A stretch of 64,000 nt of DNA from JAKLQR01 sp963753165 (GCA_963753165.1 CAVWBP010000018.1:166460-230459), one strand, 5' to 3'. Positions 8,519 through 17,871 are shown, numbered from the stretch's first letter. Notes: generated by a model not told the origin, from the sequence alone. A program made the numbers and translations.

Positions 8519-9685
8519 ATGACTACTCTATCTGATATCTATGCCTTGCTCTCAGAAATCATCGGACAATTGCCTCTGTCCGATATTCTCTCTTTCCTCG
8601 TCCCTCATGCCGGGGTCGGCGGAGGGGTTGAGGCACGCGAATACGTTCCCTTCATTCCCATACTGGAATCAACTCTCCTTTTTCTCGCCGGTATCGGCAT
8701 CATATTCGGCCTCGGGCTTGCTCTTGCCGCGAAAAAGTTCTCGGTAAAAATTGATCCGCGGGTCGAACAGGTTACAGATGTTCTCGCCCATGCCCACTGC
8801 GGAGCCTGCGGGTATGCCGGTTGTGAACAATATGCTGAAGCGGTGGTAGGCAACCCCGATGTCCCGCCGTCACTCTGTACACCCGGAGGTGCGGGAACTG
8901 CTGAAGCAGTCGCCCGGATTACCGGGAAAAAAGCGGAATTTAAAGAACCCATGTTTGCCAGGCTCATGTGTCAGGGTGGGTGGAGCAATTCCCGCAAAAA
9001 GTTCGTTTATGAAGGAGTTCAGGACTGCAGGTCTGCGATCCTTGCGGGAGGCGGGGACAAGGCATGCAGATATGGATGTATCGGCTACGGCACCTGTGCA
9101 AAGGTATGTCCTTTTGGTGCGATTACCCTGACGGAAGATCATCTCCCGTATGTCGATCCCACAAAATGCACCGGATGCAGAAAATGCGAGGCAGCCTGTC
9201 CGACAAAAGTCATTGAGGTCCTGCCCGCTTCAAAACAGGTGCTCGTCGCCTGTCATTCGAAGGACAAGGGTTCCGATACCAGAAACAACTGCGAGACAGG
9301 ATGTATCGCGTGTGGAATCTGTGTGAAAGTCTGTCCTTTTGATGCTCCTTCAATAGAGAATAATCTTTCGAAGATCGACCTTGACAGATGCAGAGTATGC
9401 GGAATCTGTGTGAGAAAATGCCCAACAAAGGCTGTCAGGGACTTTATTCCGCAGAGACCGAAGGCGCATATAAAAGATCACTGTATCGGATGCCTGATCT
9501 GCGTGAAAGTATGTCCGGTCGATGCCCCTTCGGGAGAATTGAAAAAACTGCATACCATCGACCAGACAAAATGCATCGGGTGCGGCATCTGTACTGCACG
9601 GTGCCCTGTTCAGGCTATAGAGGGCACGTTCAATGCTGCCGAAGTGCTTGCTGCAGCGGCGAAAAAGAACTCACAGGCTGCATAA
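8519..9685 (+). CDS. rnfB: Electron transport complex subunit RnfB, multi-cluster type
   Basis: Ferredoxin-like entry subunit of Rnf, 388 residues. An N-terminal helix at about 45-65 anchors it. The Cys-rich domain HCGACGYAGCEQY follows at about 93-105. Then come six further ferredoxin-type Cys groups, each ending in a CP: GTCAKVCP, CTGCRKCEAACP, CIACGICVKVCP, CRVCGICVRKCP, CIGCLICVKVCP and CIGCGICTARCP. Enterobacterial RnfB has far fewer; the extended arrangement is known from acetogens and other anaerobes. The N-terminal ~45 residues before the helix are longer than usual. Last gene of the operon. Confidence 0.95.
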   Translation: MTTLSDIYALLSEIIGQLPLSDILSFLVPHAGVGGGVEAREYVPFIPILESTLLFLAGIGIIFGLGLALAAKKFSVKIDPRVEQVTDVLAHAHCGACGYAGCEQYAEAVVGNPDVPPSLCTPGGAGTAEAVARITGKKAEFKEPMFARLMCQGGWSNSRKKFVYEGVQDCRSAILAGGGDKACRYGCIGYGTCAKVCPFGAITLTEDHLPYVDPTKCTGCRKCEAACPTKVIEVLPASKQVLVACHSKDKGSDTRNNCETGCIACGICVKVCPFDAPSIENNLSKIDLDRCRVCGICVRKCPTKAVRDFIPQRPKAHIKDHCIGCLICVKVCPVDAPSGELKKLHTIDQTKCIGCGICTARCPVQAIEGTFNAAEVLAAAAKKNSQAA

Positions 9686-9790
9686 CCCATTCTATCCCAT
9701 ATTCTTCATAATCTATGGTTACCGTGACAGGACAGAGTATTCATCCGTGAATTCATGAATAACCTGGGGCAGCCTACCTCCCTCAAAAAG

Positions 9791-9819
9791 TTGACCCTCC
9801 CCCTTCCCTTTGCTATCAT
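9791..9819 (+). promoter_or_regulatory. Putative sigma-70 promoter
   Basis: TTGACC (9791-9796), 17 bases, TATCAT (9814-9819), placed 42 bases before the histidine kinase start. Sequence match only. Confidence 0.5.
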
Positions 9820-9860
9820 TATTAGTGAAGCCTTATATCTCAACACCCGAAAACATTGTC

Positions 9861-11678
9861 ATGGATAAAATATTACTCCAATATCTTACGTCCAGCCCCA
9901 TTCTGAGCAGATGTAATTTGTCTGAACAGGAGGTCGGCGATCTCGCTGTCTACCTCAGGAAACATTGTCTCTCCACCCACATTGAAGAGGTAGTCAGGAT
10001 GGTCGAGGAAGTTATCAGTATAAATCCTGCCCTCGAGTGGAAGGAAATCCTTGAGGCCGCTGCAAATAAAATGGTCCTGTTTCTCAATGCCGCAGCGGCT
10101 TCCATCCGGATCTTCGACCCGCAGACCGGCAGGCTTGACGCGTTCGGTTCATTTCAGTACGCTGAGAAGAAAAGGCAGGAGAGCATCCCTCTCGAACAGT
10201 CGGTGGCCGGGAGAGTCATTACAAGCGGCAAGAGCTTTCTTGTGCCGAATATACTCCTTGAGCCCGATTACAAAAACAAGGATATAGTCAGGGAGCATGG
10301 CTTCAACTCCCTGATGGCAATACCGATGCACATACCCGGTTTCCTCGCGAACGAAGGAGATATCCAGGGCACGATACAGATTTATTACAAAGAAAACGAC
10401 AAGGAATTCGATCCCCTCGAGGTGGCAAACGCTGAACTCATGTCCAGGAGAGTAAGCTATGTAATCGCGAAGAAACGCATCCTTGACCTCCAGAAGCTGA
10501 ACATCCAGAAAGAAAAGATCGTTGAGAAGATATTCGTCAAGCTCAGTCATCGTGAAGGGATCAAGATGGGGGATGTTTTCAGGATGATGATCCCCGAGCT
10601 GGTGACTATCATCCAGATTCAAAGCTGCGCCCTTTTTTCCGTCACACCTGACAGAAGATATGTCCAGACAGAACTGGAATACCCTGTCGGTCAGGATATC
10701 CACGATACGACCTGCAGGCTCTCGGTGAAAGACCATCCTTACTTTGACGTACTGATCAATCAGTCCGAACAGCATAACGATTATGAGTTTGAACGAATCA
10801 ACGCATCGTATATCTTTCTCAAAGACCCGTTGAAAAGCAGATTGGCCGATGAAGAACTGAAGCGCTATGCAGCCAGACACGGGATCAAGTCGGTGCTTTT
10901 AATCCCGCTCAGGGCAAAGGACGAGATCAACTATTTCATCGTCTTCTATAACACGGACCGACGCCGTGAGTTCACAGACCATGAGATCGAACTCCTTAAC
11001 TTCTTCGGAAAAGAGATTATGAAGGCGCTCAGGATCGAAAAACTTGATGACGTGCTCCATGATTTCAAAAATCCGGGGATCGCTATCGCCGGGTTTGCGA
11101 AAAGGGCAATGAAACTCCTCCAGACAGAGGACCTGGAAGAGCGTAAAAGACAAAATCAACGAATACCTTGATATTATTACCCAGGAAACTACAAGGATGC
11201 AGGAACTTGCCATCTATCCGAATATCGAAGGCCGGGAGCGGGTTATCGATCTTACCTTGATATTGAAAAACCGGTTCAGGATCAACGAGGAAGCAATCAG
11301 GGAACAGAAGAGAACGAATATTATCCTCGTCCAGGATGAGATTACAACCAGCAATTATTCGTATTCTGCTCTCCGTTCGGATTTGAGCGCGTACTGGACA
11401 ATCTGCTCGACAATGCGACCAAAGCAATCCCTGAACAGGGGGGAGAACTTGCGATCAGGAGCTACCGTTCCGACGACATGGCCTGTTTCGAAATCCGGAA
11501 CACAGGCAGGATACCTGAAGAAAAGATAACACAGATACAGAGCGGTGAGGTAAAAGGACGGGGGCTCAATATCATCTATCGGTTCATCCAGGCCATTCAC
11601 GGAAAGCTCGAGGTCTCGACCGATGATCATTCAACGACCTTCCGTGTTTCGATCCCGACCTACAAAGAGACCGAGTGA
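9861..11678 (+). pseudogene. GAF-domain sensor histidine kinase, two compensating frameshifts
   Basis: A cytoplasmic kinase of about 605 residues when read across two frameshifts. Frame one runs from the ATG at 9861 (an upstream TTG at 9810 is less likely) to about 11142. It carries two GAF-like domains and the start of a HisKA-like helix (LHDFKNPGIAIAGF, where His then Asp resembles an H box). The sequence then continues in the +1 frame (KDKINEYLDIITQETTRM) to about 11370. It returns to the first frame for the ATPase domain, with the N box NLLDNATKAIP and a G box GRGLNIIYRF. No other damage is seen, so sequencing error or very recent mutation are both possible. The GTGA at its end overlaps the Nudix gene. 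Confidence 0.75.
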
Positions 11679-12241
11679 GAGCAAAGACCCCTTCCATCAA
11701 AGAAAAGAAAACACTCCTTGAAGGCAAATACCTCCGTTTCATGCTCACCACCTATGTCGACGCATACGGCACGGAAAGGCAGTGGGAAGCCTTCGAACGG
11801 GTGAACTGTAAGGGCATTGTGGTGATTGTCCCTGTTACGAACGAGGGAGAAACAATCCTGACAAAACAGTTCCGGCCTCCGGTCAATAACTATGTAATCG
11901 AATTCCCTGCAGGCTTGAATGACAAAGGAGATACGCTTGAAGAGGCGGCAAAAAGAGAATTGCGCGAAGAGACGGGATACAATGCAAAAGAGCTGACTTT
12001 TCTGACCGAAGGGCCGATGTCATCAGGTGCGTCGGGTGAAATTCTTACCGCCTATATTGCCAGGGACCTTGAATATAAAGGGATCGGCGAGCGCGACGAG
12101 GCGGAGGATATCGAGATTATAAAAGTGCCTATGGAAAAGCTTGAGGAAAGGTTGTCAGAATTACAGGCAGAAGGGAATTTCATAGATCTGAAAATTTATG
12201 GACTTATCGATCTGGCGAGGAAACATCTTATGCCACGATAA
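11675..12241 (+). CDS. Nudix hydrolase, ADP-ribose pyrophosphatase-like
   Basis: A 188-residue Nudix protein that should hydrolyse a nucleoside diphosphate linked to another group; ADP-ribose is the usual substrate of this subfamily. The Nudix box is complete: G at the start of GLNDKGDT, then EEAAKRELREETGY supplying the REUXEE core that binds Mg2+. The preceding KQFRPPVNNYVIEFPAG is typical of ADP-ribose pyrophosphatases. The start is the GTG at 11675, overlapping the stop of the kinase gene. The last 14 bases overlap the convergent tyrS 3' end. Confidence 0.88.
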   Translation: MRAKTPSIKEKKTLLEGKYLRFMLTTYVDAYGTERQWEAFERVNCKGIVVIVPVTNEGETILTKQFRPPVNNYVIEFPAGLNDKGDTLEEAAKRELREETGYNAKELTFLTEGPMSSGASGEILTAYIARDLEYKGIGERDEAEDIEIIKVPMEKLEERLSELQAEGNFIDLKIYGLIDLARKHLMPR

Positions 12242-13433
12242 TCTTGCAGAATCTCCTTTTCCCTACTTTAAGAATAAACTCACCCTTTTCTACCCGTGCA
12301 TCTGCATCGGTAACCGCATTGTCATTCACCTTCACCCCGCCCTGCCTGATAAGCCGTATCGCTTCACTCGTGCTCTTCGCGAGGCCGGTGTCTTTCATGA
12401 TCTGAGGGAGCCAGTTGTTTTCGAGAGAAATATTCCCGACCGGGATTTCGTCAGGGAGTCCTTTCTGTCTAAATATCTGATCGAACTCTTCCTTTGCTTT
12501 CAGGGCCTCCTCACGCCCCCAGTATCTCTCCACTATCTCGGCTGCAAGATCCTGCTTCGCCTTTTTCGGATGGACGCTTCCACTCTGCAATCCATTCTTT
12601 AATGCATGCAGTTCCTCGATCGAGATATGGCTCAGCAGCTCGTAGTACCTGAGCATGAGTTCGTCGCTCACGGACATGATTTTCCCGTACATCTCATGAG
12701 GGGTCTCATCGATCCCGATGTAGTTCCCGAGGCTCTTCGACATCTTGTTCACCCCGTCGAGACCTTCAAGCAGAGGCATCAGCACAACCGACTGCTCCGG
12801 AACGCCCATCTTCCTCTGCAACGTTCTCCCCATCAGGATATTGAATTTCTGGTCCGTGCCTCCGAGTTCGACATCCGCTTTCAGATAAACCGAGTCGTAA
12901 GCCTGGAACAAAGGATAATAGAATTCAAGGATCGTGATATCCTGCTGATTCTCATACCTCTTTTTGAAATCCTCACGCTCCAGCATTCGGGCAACAGTCT
13001 GCATCGCGCCGAGTTTGAGAAAGTCCGGAACGCTCATCTTTCCGAGCCATTCACTGTTGAACGTGACCTTCGTTTTCTCCGGATCGAGAATCTTGAACAC
13101 CTGTTTTTTGTATGTTTCGGCATTCCTGATGACATCTTCCTTCGTAAGAGGCTTTCTCGTTTCCGACCTTCCGGTGGGATCACCGATCATTCCGGTAAAA
13201 TCTCCGATGAGGAAAACCACCTGATGCCCCAGTTCCTGGAACTGACGCATCTTTTCGAGAAGCACAGTGTGTCCGAGATGGATATCAGGCGCCGTGGGAT
13301 CAAACCCTGCCTTAATAATGAGAGGCCTGTTTTTAGCATACGATTTTTCGAGCTTCTTCAGGAACTCTTCTTCAACGATTATCTCAAGGGCCCCTCTTTT
13401 TATTCTCTCGAGTTGTTTGTCCGGTGAAAGCAT
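12228..13433 (-). CDS. tyrS: Tyrosyl-tRNA synthetase
   Basis: Class I synthetase charging tRNA-Tyr, 401 residues. The HIGH-type motif is HLGH at 52-55 and KMSKS is intact at 230-234. The C-terminal S4-like RNA-binding domain starts around 340 (TSEAIRLIRQGGVKVND). This is the shorter TyrRS subtype with the KMSKS form. No Shine-Dalgarno sequence is visible before the ATG, and a promoter-like pair sits almost on top of the start. It runs opposite to its neighbours on the left and overlaps the Nudix gene tail by 14 bases. Confidence 0.97.
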   Translation of the reverse strand: MLSPDKQLERIKRGALEIIVEEEFLKKLEKSYAKNRPLIIKAGFDPTAPDIHLGHTVLLEKMRQFQELGHQVVFLIGDFTGMIGDPTGRSETRKPLTKEDVIRNAETYKKQVFKILDPEKTKVTFNSEWLGKMSVPDFLKLGAMQTVARMLEREDFKKRYENQQDITILEFYYPLFQAYDSVYLKADVELGGTDQKFNILMGRTLQRKMGVPEQSVVLMPLLEGLDGVNKMSKSLGNYIGIDETPHEMYGKIMSVSDELMLRYYELLSHISIEELHALKNGLQSGSVHPKKAKQDLAAEIVERYWGREEALKAKEEFDQIFRQKGLPDEIPVGNISLENNWLPQIMKDTGLAKSTSEAIRLIRQGGVKVNDNAVTDADARVEKGEFILKVGKRRFCKIIVA

Positions 13434-13441
13434 AGGAGATA

Positions 13442-13470
13442 TATTAAAATGTAAGGCAGGCCTTCGTCAA
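13442..13470 (-). promoter_or_regulatory. Putative tyrS promoter giving a very short leader
   Basis: On the minus strand TTGACG (13470-13465), 17 bases, TTAATA (13447-13442). Transcription would begin only a few bases before the tyrS ATG at 13433, consistent with the lack of a ribosome-binding site. Confidence 0.45.
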
Positions 13471-13509
13471 ATAAAGAACATTATTGCTCCGGCAACTAAA
13501 TACCTTAAT

Positions 13510-13604
13510 GTCATTCCCGCAAGTGAAGCGCGTCGGGAATCCTTCCGGATATAGGCGCATGCAGACAAGAACCGAAGAAGGATTCCGGACAAGCCGGAAT
13601 GACA
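13510..13604. repeat. Family B interspersed palindromic repeat, copy 2
   Basis: GTCATTCCCGCAAGTGAAGC at one end and GATTCCGGACAAGCCGGAATGAC at the other (inverted similarity), with an unrelated centre of about 40 bp. It lies in the 294-bp gap between the TPR gene and tyrS. A short C/G palindrome like family A follows near 13670-13692. Nothing else is seen in this gap. Confidence 0.85.
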
Positions 13605-13727
13605 GTACTGTAAATCTTTCATCTTTTTACTTGCCGGAGTAATAACTGCGCGGTAACTGCAGAAATATATCCCCTTTTTACCAAGGAGGGGATCCAGAGG
13701 ATGACAAATTCTGTGTATAAACACGCA

Positions 13728-14171
13728 CTATCTAATCCTCAGCCGGCTAAGGATGATCCCGAGATATTTATTGAGGGGATTGTCTCTCTTTAAGAAAGGG
13801 ATAACCGGCGCTTTTCGTGGCCCGAGTTTTTCCAGTTCCTGAATGATCTGCGCATTTGACTGATGGCGCATCCCTTCCCTGAACACCTTCATTGCCTCAG
13901 ACTTGTTCTTGTCGAGCAGGTAGATTTTACCGAGGTTCAGGTAATGCAGGGAATTACCGGGCTCCTGTTGCATGGCCTCCAGACAGAGAGAAACTGCTTT
14001 TTTATACTGTCCCCTTTGTCGCGCGATACAGAAGGCAAAGCAGGAAAGACATGCAGGGGATCGTTCCTGTTCGAGTGCCTTCTCGAACCAGGCAAGGGCA
14101 GCGACTGTCTCTTCCCGCTCAAGCGCTTCCAGTCCTCTCCTGATAAAATTCCCCGCTTCCTGCTCCAGCAT
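13728..14171 (-). CDS. Small TPR-repeat protein
   Basis: A 147-residue protein made almost entirely of tetratricopeptide repeats. At least three helix-turn-helix units are visible: GLEALEREETVAALAWFEKAL, the next around QYKKAVSLCLEAMQ, then LHYLNLGKIYLLDKNKSEAM. A short basic tail (PFLKRDNPLNKYLG) ends it. No signal peptide or membrane helix is apparent, so it is probably cytoplasmic. TPRs mediate protein contacts; the partner is unknown and the neighbours give no clear hint. Confidence 0.75.
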   Translation of the reverse strand: MLEQEAGNFIRRGLEALEREETVAALAWFEKALEQERSPACLSCFAFCIARQRGQYKKAVSLCLEAMQQEPGNSLHYLNLGKIYLLDKNKSEAMKVFREGMRHQSNAQIIQELEKLGPRKAPVIPFLKRDNPLNKYLGIILSRLRIR

Positions 14172-14352
14172 GGTAATAATAGTAGAACAAATCCCGGCGA
14201 ATGTCGATAGTCATCATGGTATTGTTCTTTACCGCACCCGGTAATCTCTACCGTCACACAATATATGCTTCAGATTCTCCCGTGATTTTATTCCTTGAAT
14301 TTGGGCCTGATACAAACGTAAGAAGCGTGAACACCGGCAGTGAAAGAGATGT

Positions 14353-14384
14353 GCGGGCAGCCTAAGGAGGGTCAGGCTGCCCGC
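14353..14384. terminator. Strong intergenic hairpin
   Basis: GCGGGCAGCCT and its exact complement form an 11-bp perfect stem with a 10-base loop, located between the end of the SlyD-like gene and the TPR gene, both on the minus strand. No U-rich tail follows on either strand, so it may stabilise the mRNA 3' end or act as a weak terminator. The rest of 14172-14553 shows no convincing gene. Confidence 0.55.
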
Positions 14385-14553
14385 TTATGGTGTAGAAAAA
14401 GGCAACTGAAGGGGTAATCAGTTGCTTTGAGGGTAACGTTGAATCATGAATATAGAATAAAACAACAATATGAAGGAATAATGAAGAGATTATGAAAAGG
14501 TTATAATAATCTGTTCTGCCTGAGAAAAAGCGGTGTTCTCCCGCATTCAACCG

Positions 14554-15006
14554 CTATTTTGCTTTTGCAGATTGAACATCCAGCAGAGTGATCTCAAAAG
14601 TCAGGTCTTTTCCTGCAAGCGGATGATTGAAATCCAGCGTCACAGAAGTTGAGGAAACATGCTTTATGGCAGCGGAAAAAGATTTCCCGTCCTCCCCCAA
14701 AAGTTCAACCCTGATCCCTACTTCAGTCTTTATACCCTCCGGCAGTTTTTCTTTGGGGATGTCCAGAACCCACTCATCATGGTATGGACCATATGCCAGC
14801 CCGGCGGGCACTTTTTCGGTCTTTGATTCACCGGCTTTCAAGCCGGTGACTGCTTTTTCAAGGCCTGCGATAACTTCCCGTTCACCCACCCTGAAGCGGA
14901 GAGGCTCGTTTTCAGGAGACCTGTCGATAATGGTACCGTTCGGCAGCATGCAGGTGTAGTGCACCTTTACGATATCGCCCTTTTTTACCTTTTTCTTTGC
15001 TGCCAT
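14554..15006 (-). CDS. FKBP-type peptidyl-prolyl isomerase, SlyD-like
   Basis: A 150-residue cytoplasmic prolyl isomerase/chaperone. The FKBP domain opens with KVKKGDIVKVHYTC and is interrupted by an insert-in-flap region (residues about 75-125). It closes with DFNHPLAGKDLTFEITLL, which is the SlyD signature. The long His-rich tail of E. coli SlyD is absent. Start ATG at 15006, preceded by AAAGGAGT. A promoter-like pair lies about 75 bases upstream. Confidence 0.92.
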   Translation of the reverse strand: MAAKKKVKKGDIVKVHYTCMLPNGTIIDRSPENEPLRFRVGEREVIAGLEKAVTGLKAGESKTEKVPAGLAYGPYHDEWVLDIPKEKLPEGIKTEVGIRVELLGEDGKSFSAAIKHVSSTSVTLDFNHPLAGKDLTFEITLLDVQSAKAK

Positions 15007-15079
15007 GATACTCCTTTCGCAATGTATCCCTGCATTCTTCGCACAATGATAATTAATGTATGCTTCGTCGCTTGTCCAG

Positions 15080-15107
15080 ATTAAACCATATATTCTTTAT
15101 CTGTCAA
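15080..15107 (-). promoter_or_regulatory. Putative promoter of the SlyD-like gene
   Basis: On the minus strand TTGACA (15107-15102), 16 bases, TTTAAT (15085-15080), about 74 bases before the start codon. Confidence 0.5.
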
Positions 15108-15127
15108 GAAAAAGCATACGGAATGGA

Positions 15128-15262
15128 GAAACCATTCTGTTACGGGTGGAAAAATCCTCCCCTTTACAAGGGGAGGTTGGTGGGGTATTTCAAAAACATT
15201 GAAACCTCCCCAACCCCTCCTTATAAATGAGGGGATTTTTGAACTATTCACTGAAAGGCTGC
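15128..15262. repeat. Family A interspersed repeat, copy 2 (inverted relative to copy 1)
   Basis: Reverse-complement relative of 4035-4160 with both C/G arms, the GTGGGGTATTT spacer and flanking similarity. It occupies most of the 345-bp gap between the SlyD-like gene and the histidine kinase; no gene is seen there. Confidence 0.8.
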
Positions 15263-15351
15263 CGTGATGGAGAATTCTCTCACTTCTGATAGGTCAGGAG
15301 ATGGTGCGGGTATGGAAACCATATTTTCCAGTACTTCAGCATGCAATCAGC

Positions 15352-16929
15352 TTAATGCTGCCGTATCTGTGTTTTAAGCGGTATAGAGACTTTCAGGGTA
15401 GTCCCCTTTCCCGAACTTCCCTCGATGCTCACCTGTCCGCCCAGCAGGTGCACCCGTTCACGTATTCCGGTTAACCCATAGGATTTTGCATCGGTTATCT
15501 GAGCACATGTTATGCCCCTTCCGTTATCGCTCACTTCCAGCAGGACATCCTCTGCCTCCTGTCTTAAAATGACCTCCATTTCAGCTGCATTCGAATGCCT
15601 TGCTATATTCGTAAGCGCTTCCTGAAAAATACGGTAGATAGCTGTTGCAATGTCCCGGTCTAAAATACTATCGTCTGCAAAATCCATTTTCAGGTTACAG
15701 GTTATGCCGGTCCTTTCCCAGAACTCACTCGCCTGCCATTCGATTGCCGCAGTGAGTCCCAGGTCGTCCAAAAGCCCTGGCCGCAATTCTGCCGACTTTT
15801 GCTGCACTGTTTTCACCGCCAAGTCTATCAATTCCGCCATAGACCCTATTTTCATCAGAAATTTTTCCTTATTCCTGTTTCTGCTCTTCTGTATCCTGCT
15901 GGTTAACCAGAACAGGTCCATTTTCAACGCAGTCAGCAACTGCCCAAGTTCATCATGAAAATCACGGGCAATCTCCATCCGTTCCTCTTCAATAGCAGAC
16001 TGCAAATGTGCAGAAAGATAGCGAAGTTGTTCACGGGAGCTTTTCAGCTCCGACTCGGCCCGTTTTCTCTCTGTGATGTCCTCATAGACAGCAACGATTC
16101 CGTTATCCTTGAGTTCCTTGCCGATAACAGAGGCATTCATCGTGCAGAGGATGTCATTGCCATTCCTGTGGCGATAGGGGAACTCTGCCGCATATCTCTT
16201 CCGTTTCTCAAGAATGGGATAACATCTTCTTCCAATTTCTTCATATTCTTCGTCATTCCTGAAGAGAATCCTTGCGCTCCTGCCGATCAGGTCTTCCGGT
16301 TTCCAGCCGAATACCGCTTCCACCGCCTGGTTTGCGAAGAAGATCCTCCGTTCATAGAGTCCAACCACTGCGTGAGGGATAGCGCTTAAAATTGATGATT
16401 TCAGGGCTTCCAGTCCCCTGAGGGCATCCTCGGCAGATTTACGTTCCGTCATCTCCCGCGAGATGCTCTCTATTGTTTCATTGGTAACATTTTTCAGGGA
16501 TTCCAGCAATTCAATCTCCGACCCACCGGTCACCCTTGCGTTCAGATCCCCTTTTGATACCCTGTGAAATACGTCAAAATGCTCGGCAATACATATTGCG
16601 ATCTCATGAGACTGGTCCACAATCTCTCCGATATTTTCCGCCGTGCTGTTGATCATATGCTTTAACTTTACGATCAGTTCGATATCGGATACCTCAGGGA
16701 TCCTTACCGTAGGATCTCCCGATGAAATCTTTTTCAATGCCTCAAAGACCTCGGACAGGGTCATCGCAAGTTCCAGACTCATATTCTCTAATTCCCTGTC
16801 TCTCTCTTCGACAATATTTCTGTATTCCTTGAGCTGCCGGTTGAATACCCTGCAGGTCTCGATCATTGCGTCGGTATCCATATTCCTTTCGAATACCGTA
16901 CAGTCCATGCACAGATCTATTTTATCCAT
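15352..16929 (-). CDS. PAS sensor histidine kinase, NarX/DegS (HisKA_3) type
   Basis: A 525-residue kinase without membrane helices. A coiled N-terminus is followed by two HAMP-like segments (around residues 65-105 and 110-160). A PAS domain spans about 170-290 (IPHAVVGLYERRIFF, FGWKPEDLIGRSA, ending in DITERK). The HisKA_3 dimerisation helix has the phospho-acceptor His in ARDFHDELGQ, and the ATPase domain has FQEALTNIARHS and DNGRGI. The Cys pair near the N-terminus (CMDCTVF) could be redox-active, but this is speculative. No response regulator of the LuxR type lies next to it, so it is an orphan here. Confidence 0.9.
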   Translation of the reverse strand: MDKIDLCMDCTVFERNMDTDAMIETCRVFNRQLKEYRNIVEERDRELENMSLELAMTLSEVFEALKKISSGDPTVRIPEVSDIELIVKLKHMINSTAENIGEIVDQSHEIAICIAEHFDVFHRVSKGDLNARVTGGSEIELLESLKNVTNETIESISREMTERKSAEDALRGLEALKSSILSAIPHAVVGLYERRIFFANQAVEAVFGWKPEDLIGRSARILFRNDEEYEEIGRRCYPILEKRKRYAAEFPYRHRNGNDILCTMNASVIGKELKDNGIVAVYEDITERKRAESELKSSREQLRYLSAHLQSAIEEERMEIARDFHDELGQLLTALKMDLFWLTSRIQKSRNRNKEKFLMKIGSMAELIDLAVKTVQQKSAELRPGLLDDLGLTAAIEWQASEFWERTGITCNLKMDFADDSILDRDIATAIYRIFQEALTNIARHSNAAEMEVILRQEAEDVLLEVSDNGRGITCAQITDAKSYGLTGIRERVHLLGGQVSIEGSSGKGTTLKVSIPLKTQIRQH

Positions 16930-17403
16930 GAATTTTCCCTGGATTTCGTTCCGGCAATGCGTGCCGGTAAAAAGCCAGCAGCTGACATTGTGGGAGAGAA
17001 AGGCAGGACATATATCCTCATTGCACCGGAAAACTTCCCAGCACTTTACTTTTGTCTGTTTATATTTATTGGATAATTTTTTCGGTTCCTGAAATTTTCA
17101 TCCTATGATCCTTCTCTGCTGCATGTCCGCAATCCCGTAGCGTTTCCTGCTCATATTGTAGCATATGCTTAATAGTAAATCACTGGAAATTTGTTCAATA
17201 TAAGATTATAAATGTGCAGGCTTTTTTACTCATAGACTGACCATTCCCATACTGCGGATGCAATATTTTTGCGGATTTATGTCAAAGGCTTTCGAGATAA
17301 CTTCGGAGTCCCGATCCCGAGAGATTTCAGGACCGGACAGGAAATTATCGAGTTAGCGTACTTTTCACTGATATGGCTAAGGATTCGTTTGCACAGCGAA
17401 AGA
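16930..17403. other. 474-bp gap with no recognisable gene
   Basis: Between the histidine kinase and the DVU0772-like gene. Only a weak 72-codon frame on the plus strand (17269-17487) crosses it, without family resemblance or ribosome-binding site. No repeat of family A or B is present. Confidence 0.6.
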
Positions 17404-17763
17404 TTAGTGCAATATTCCCAATTCTTCCTTCAACCACTCCTTAAGCTCACCCTCGGGGGCATACATGCCCTTGAGCAGACAGACTGATTTTTCAAAACGT
17501 TCCGGCAATGCAAACTTCGCGATCTCAACAGCATCTTCTGAATTTCTCTTGATCAGATAAATATAGTAGGGTTTGTCCCAGCAATTCACGACGAAATAGA
17601 CTGAATAATCGCTTTTGGAACGGACCACATGTCTCCTGTCCTCCCCGCGGGCCCATATGTTCCCCCACTCCAGATAGACCCTAACCGCAAGTTCCGGCGT
17701 CATTTCCCAGTCAATCGCATTCAGAAGCGCCCTGTCTTTTTTCAGTTCTTCGAGTGTTAGCAT
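17404..17763 (-). CDS. DVU0772-family small protein, function unknown
   Basis: A 119-residue protein. The frame is open to 17787, but the ATG at 17763, six bases after AAGGAGA, gives the family-like N-terminus MLTLEELKKDRALLNAIDW. It has the conserved EWGNIWARG and VRSKSDYSVYFVVN segments that I recall from the uncharacterised DVU0772 family of sulfate reducers and relatives. No catalytic motif, signal or membrane segment is visible. It is divergent from the cytochrome gene and shares an intergenic region that holds a CRP/FNR-like palindrome. Confidence 0.7.
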   Translation of the reverse strand: MLTLEELKKDRALLNAIDWEMTPELAVRVYLEWGNIWARGEDRRHVVRSKSDYSVYFVVNCWDKPYYIYLIKRNSEDAVEIAKFALPERFEKSVCLLKGMYAPEGELKEWLKEELGILH

Positions 17764-17871
17764 ACCATCTCTCCTTTCAGGCTGCATGTATATTTTACTT
17801 ATTTAATTATTTATTAACTATTTTTTATACAGTATCAAAATACGCAGAAAATTTCAATAAACCCCGGGTGA

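Noticed and set aside
10149..10880. 243-codon minus-strand frame inside the GAF kinase gene
   Set aside because: Shadow frame; the plus strand carries clear GAF domains.
12606..13427. 273-codon open frame on the plus strand opposite tyrS
   Set aside because: It is a mirror of the tyrS coding sequence with no family resemblance; the minus-strand product is unmistakable.
14362..14550. 62-codon minus-strand frame just after the SlyD-like gene
   Set aside because: Runs through a strong hairpin, has no ribosome-binding site and no recognisable motif, though it contains one hydrophobic segment.
17269..17487. 72-codon plus-strand frame
   Set aside because: Overlaps the end of the DVU0772-like gene on the other strand and has no start signal.
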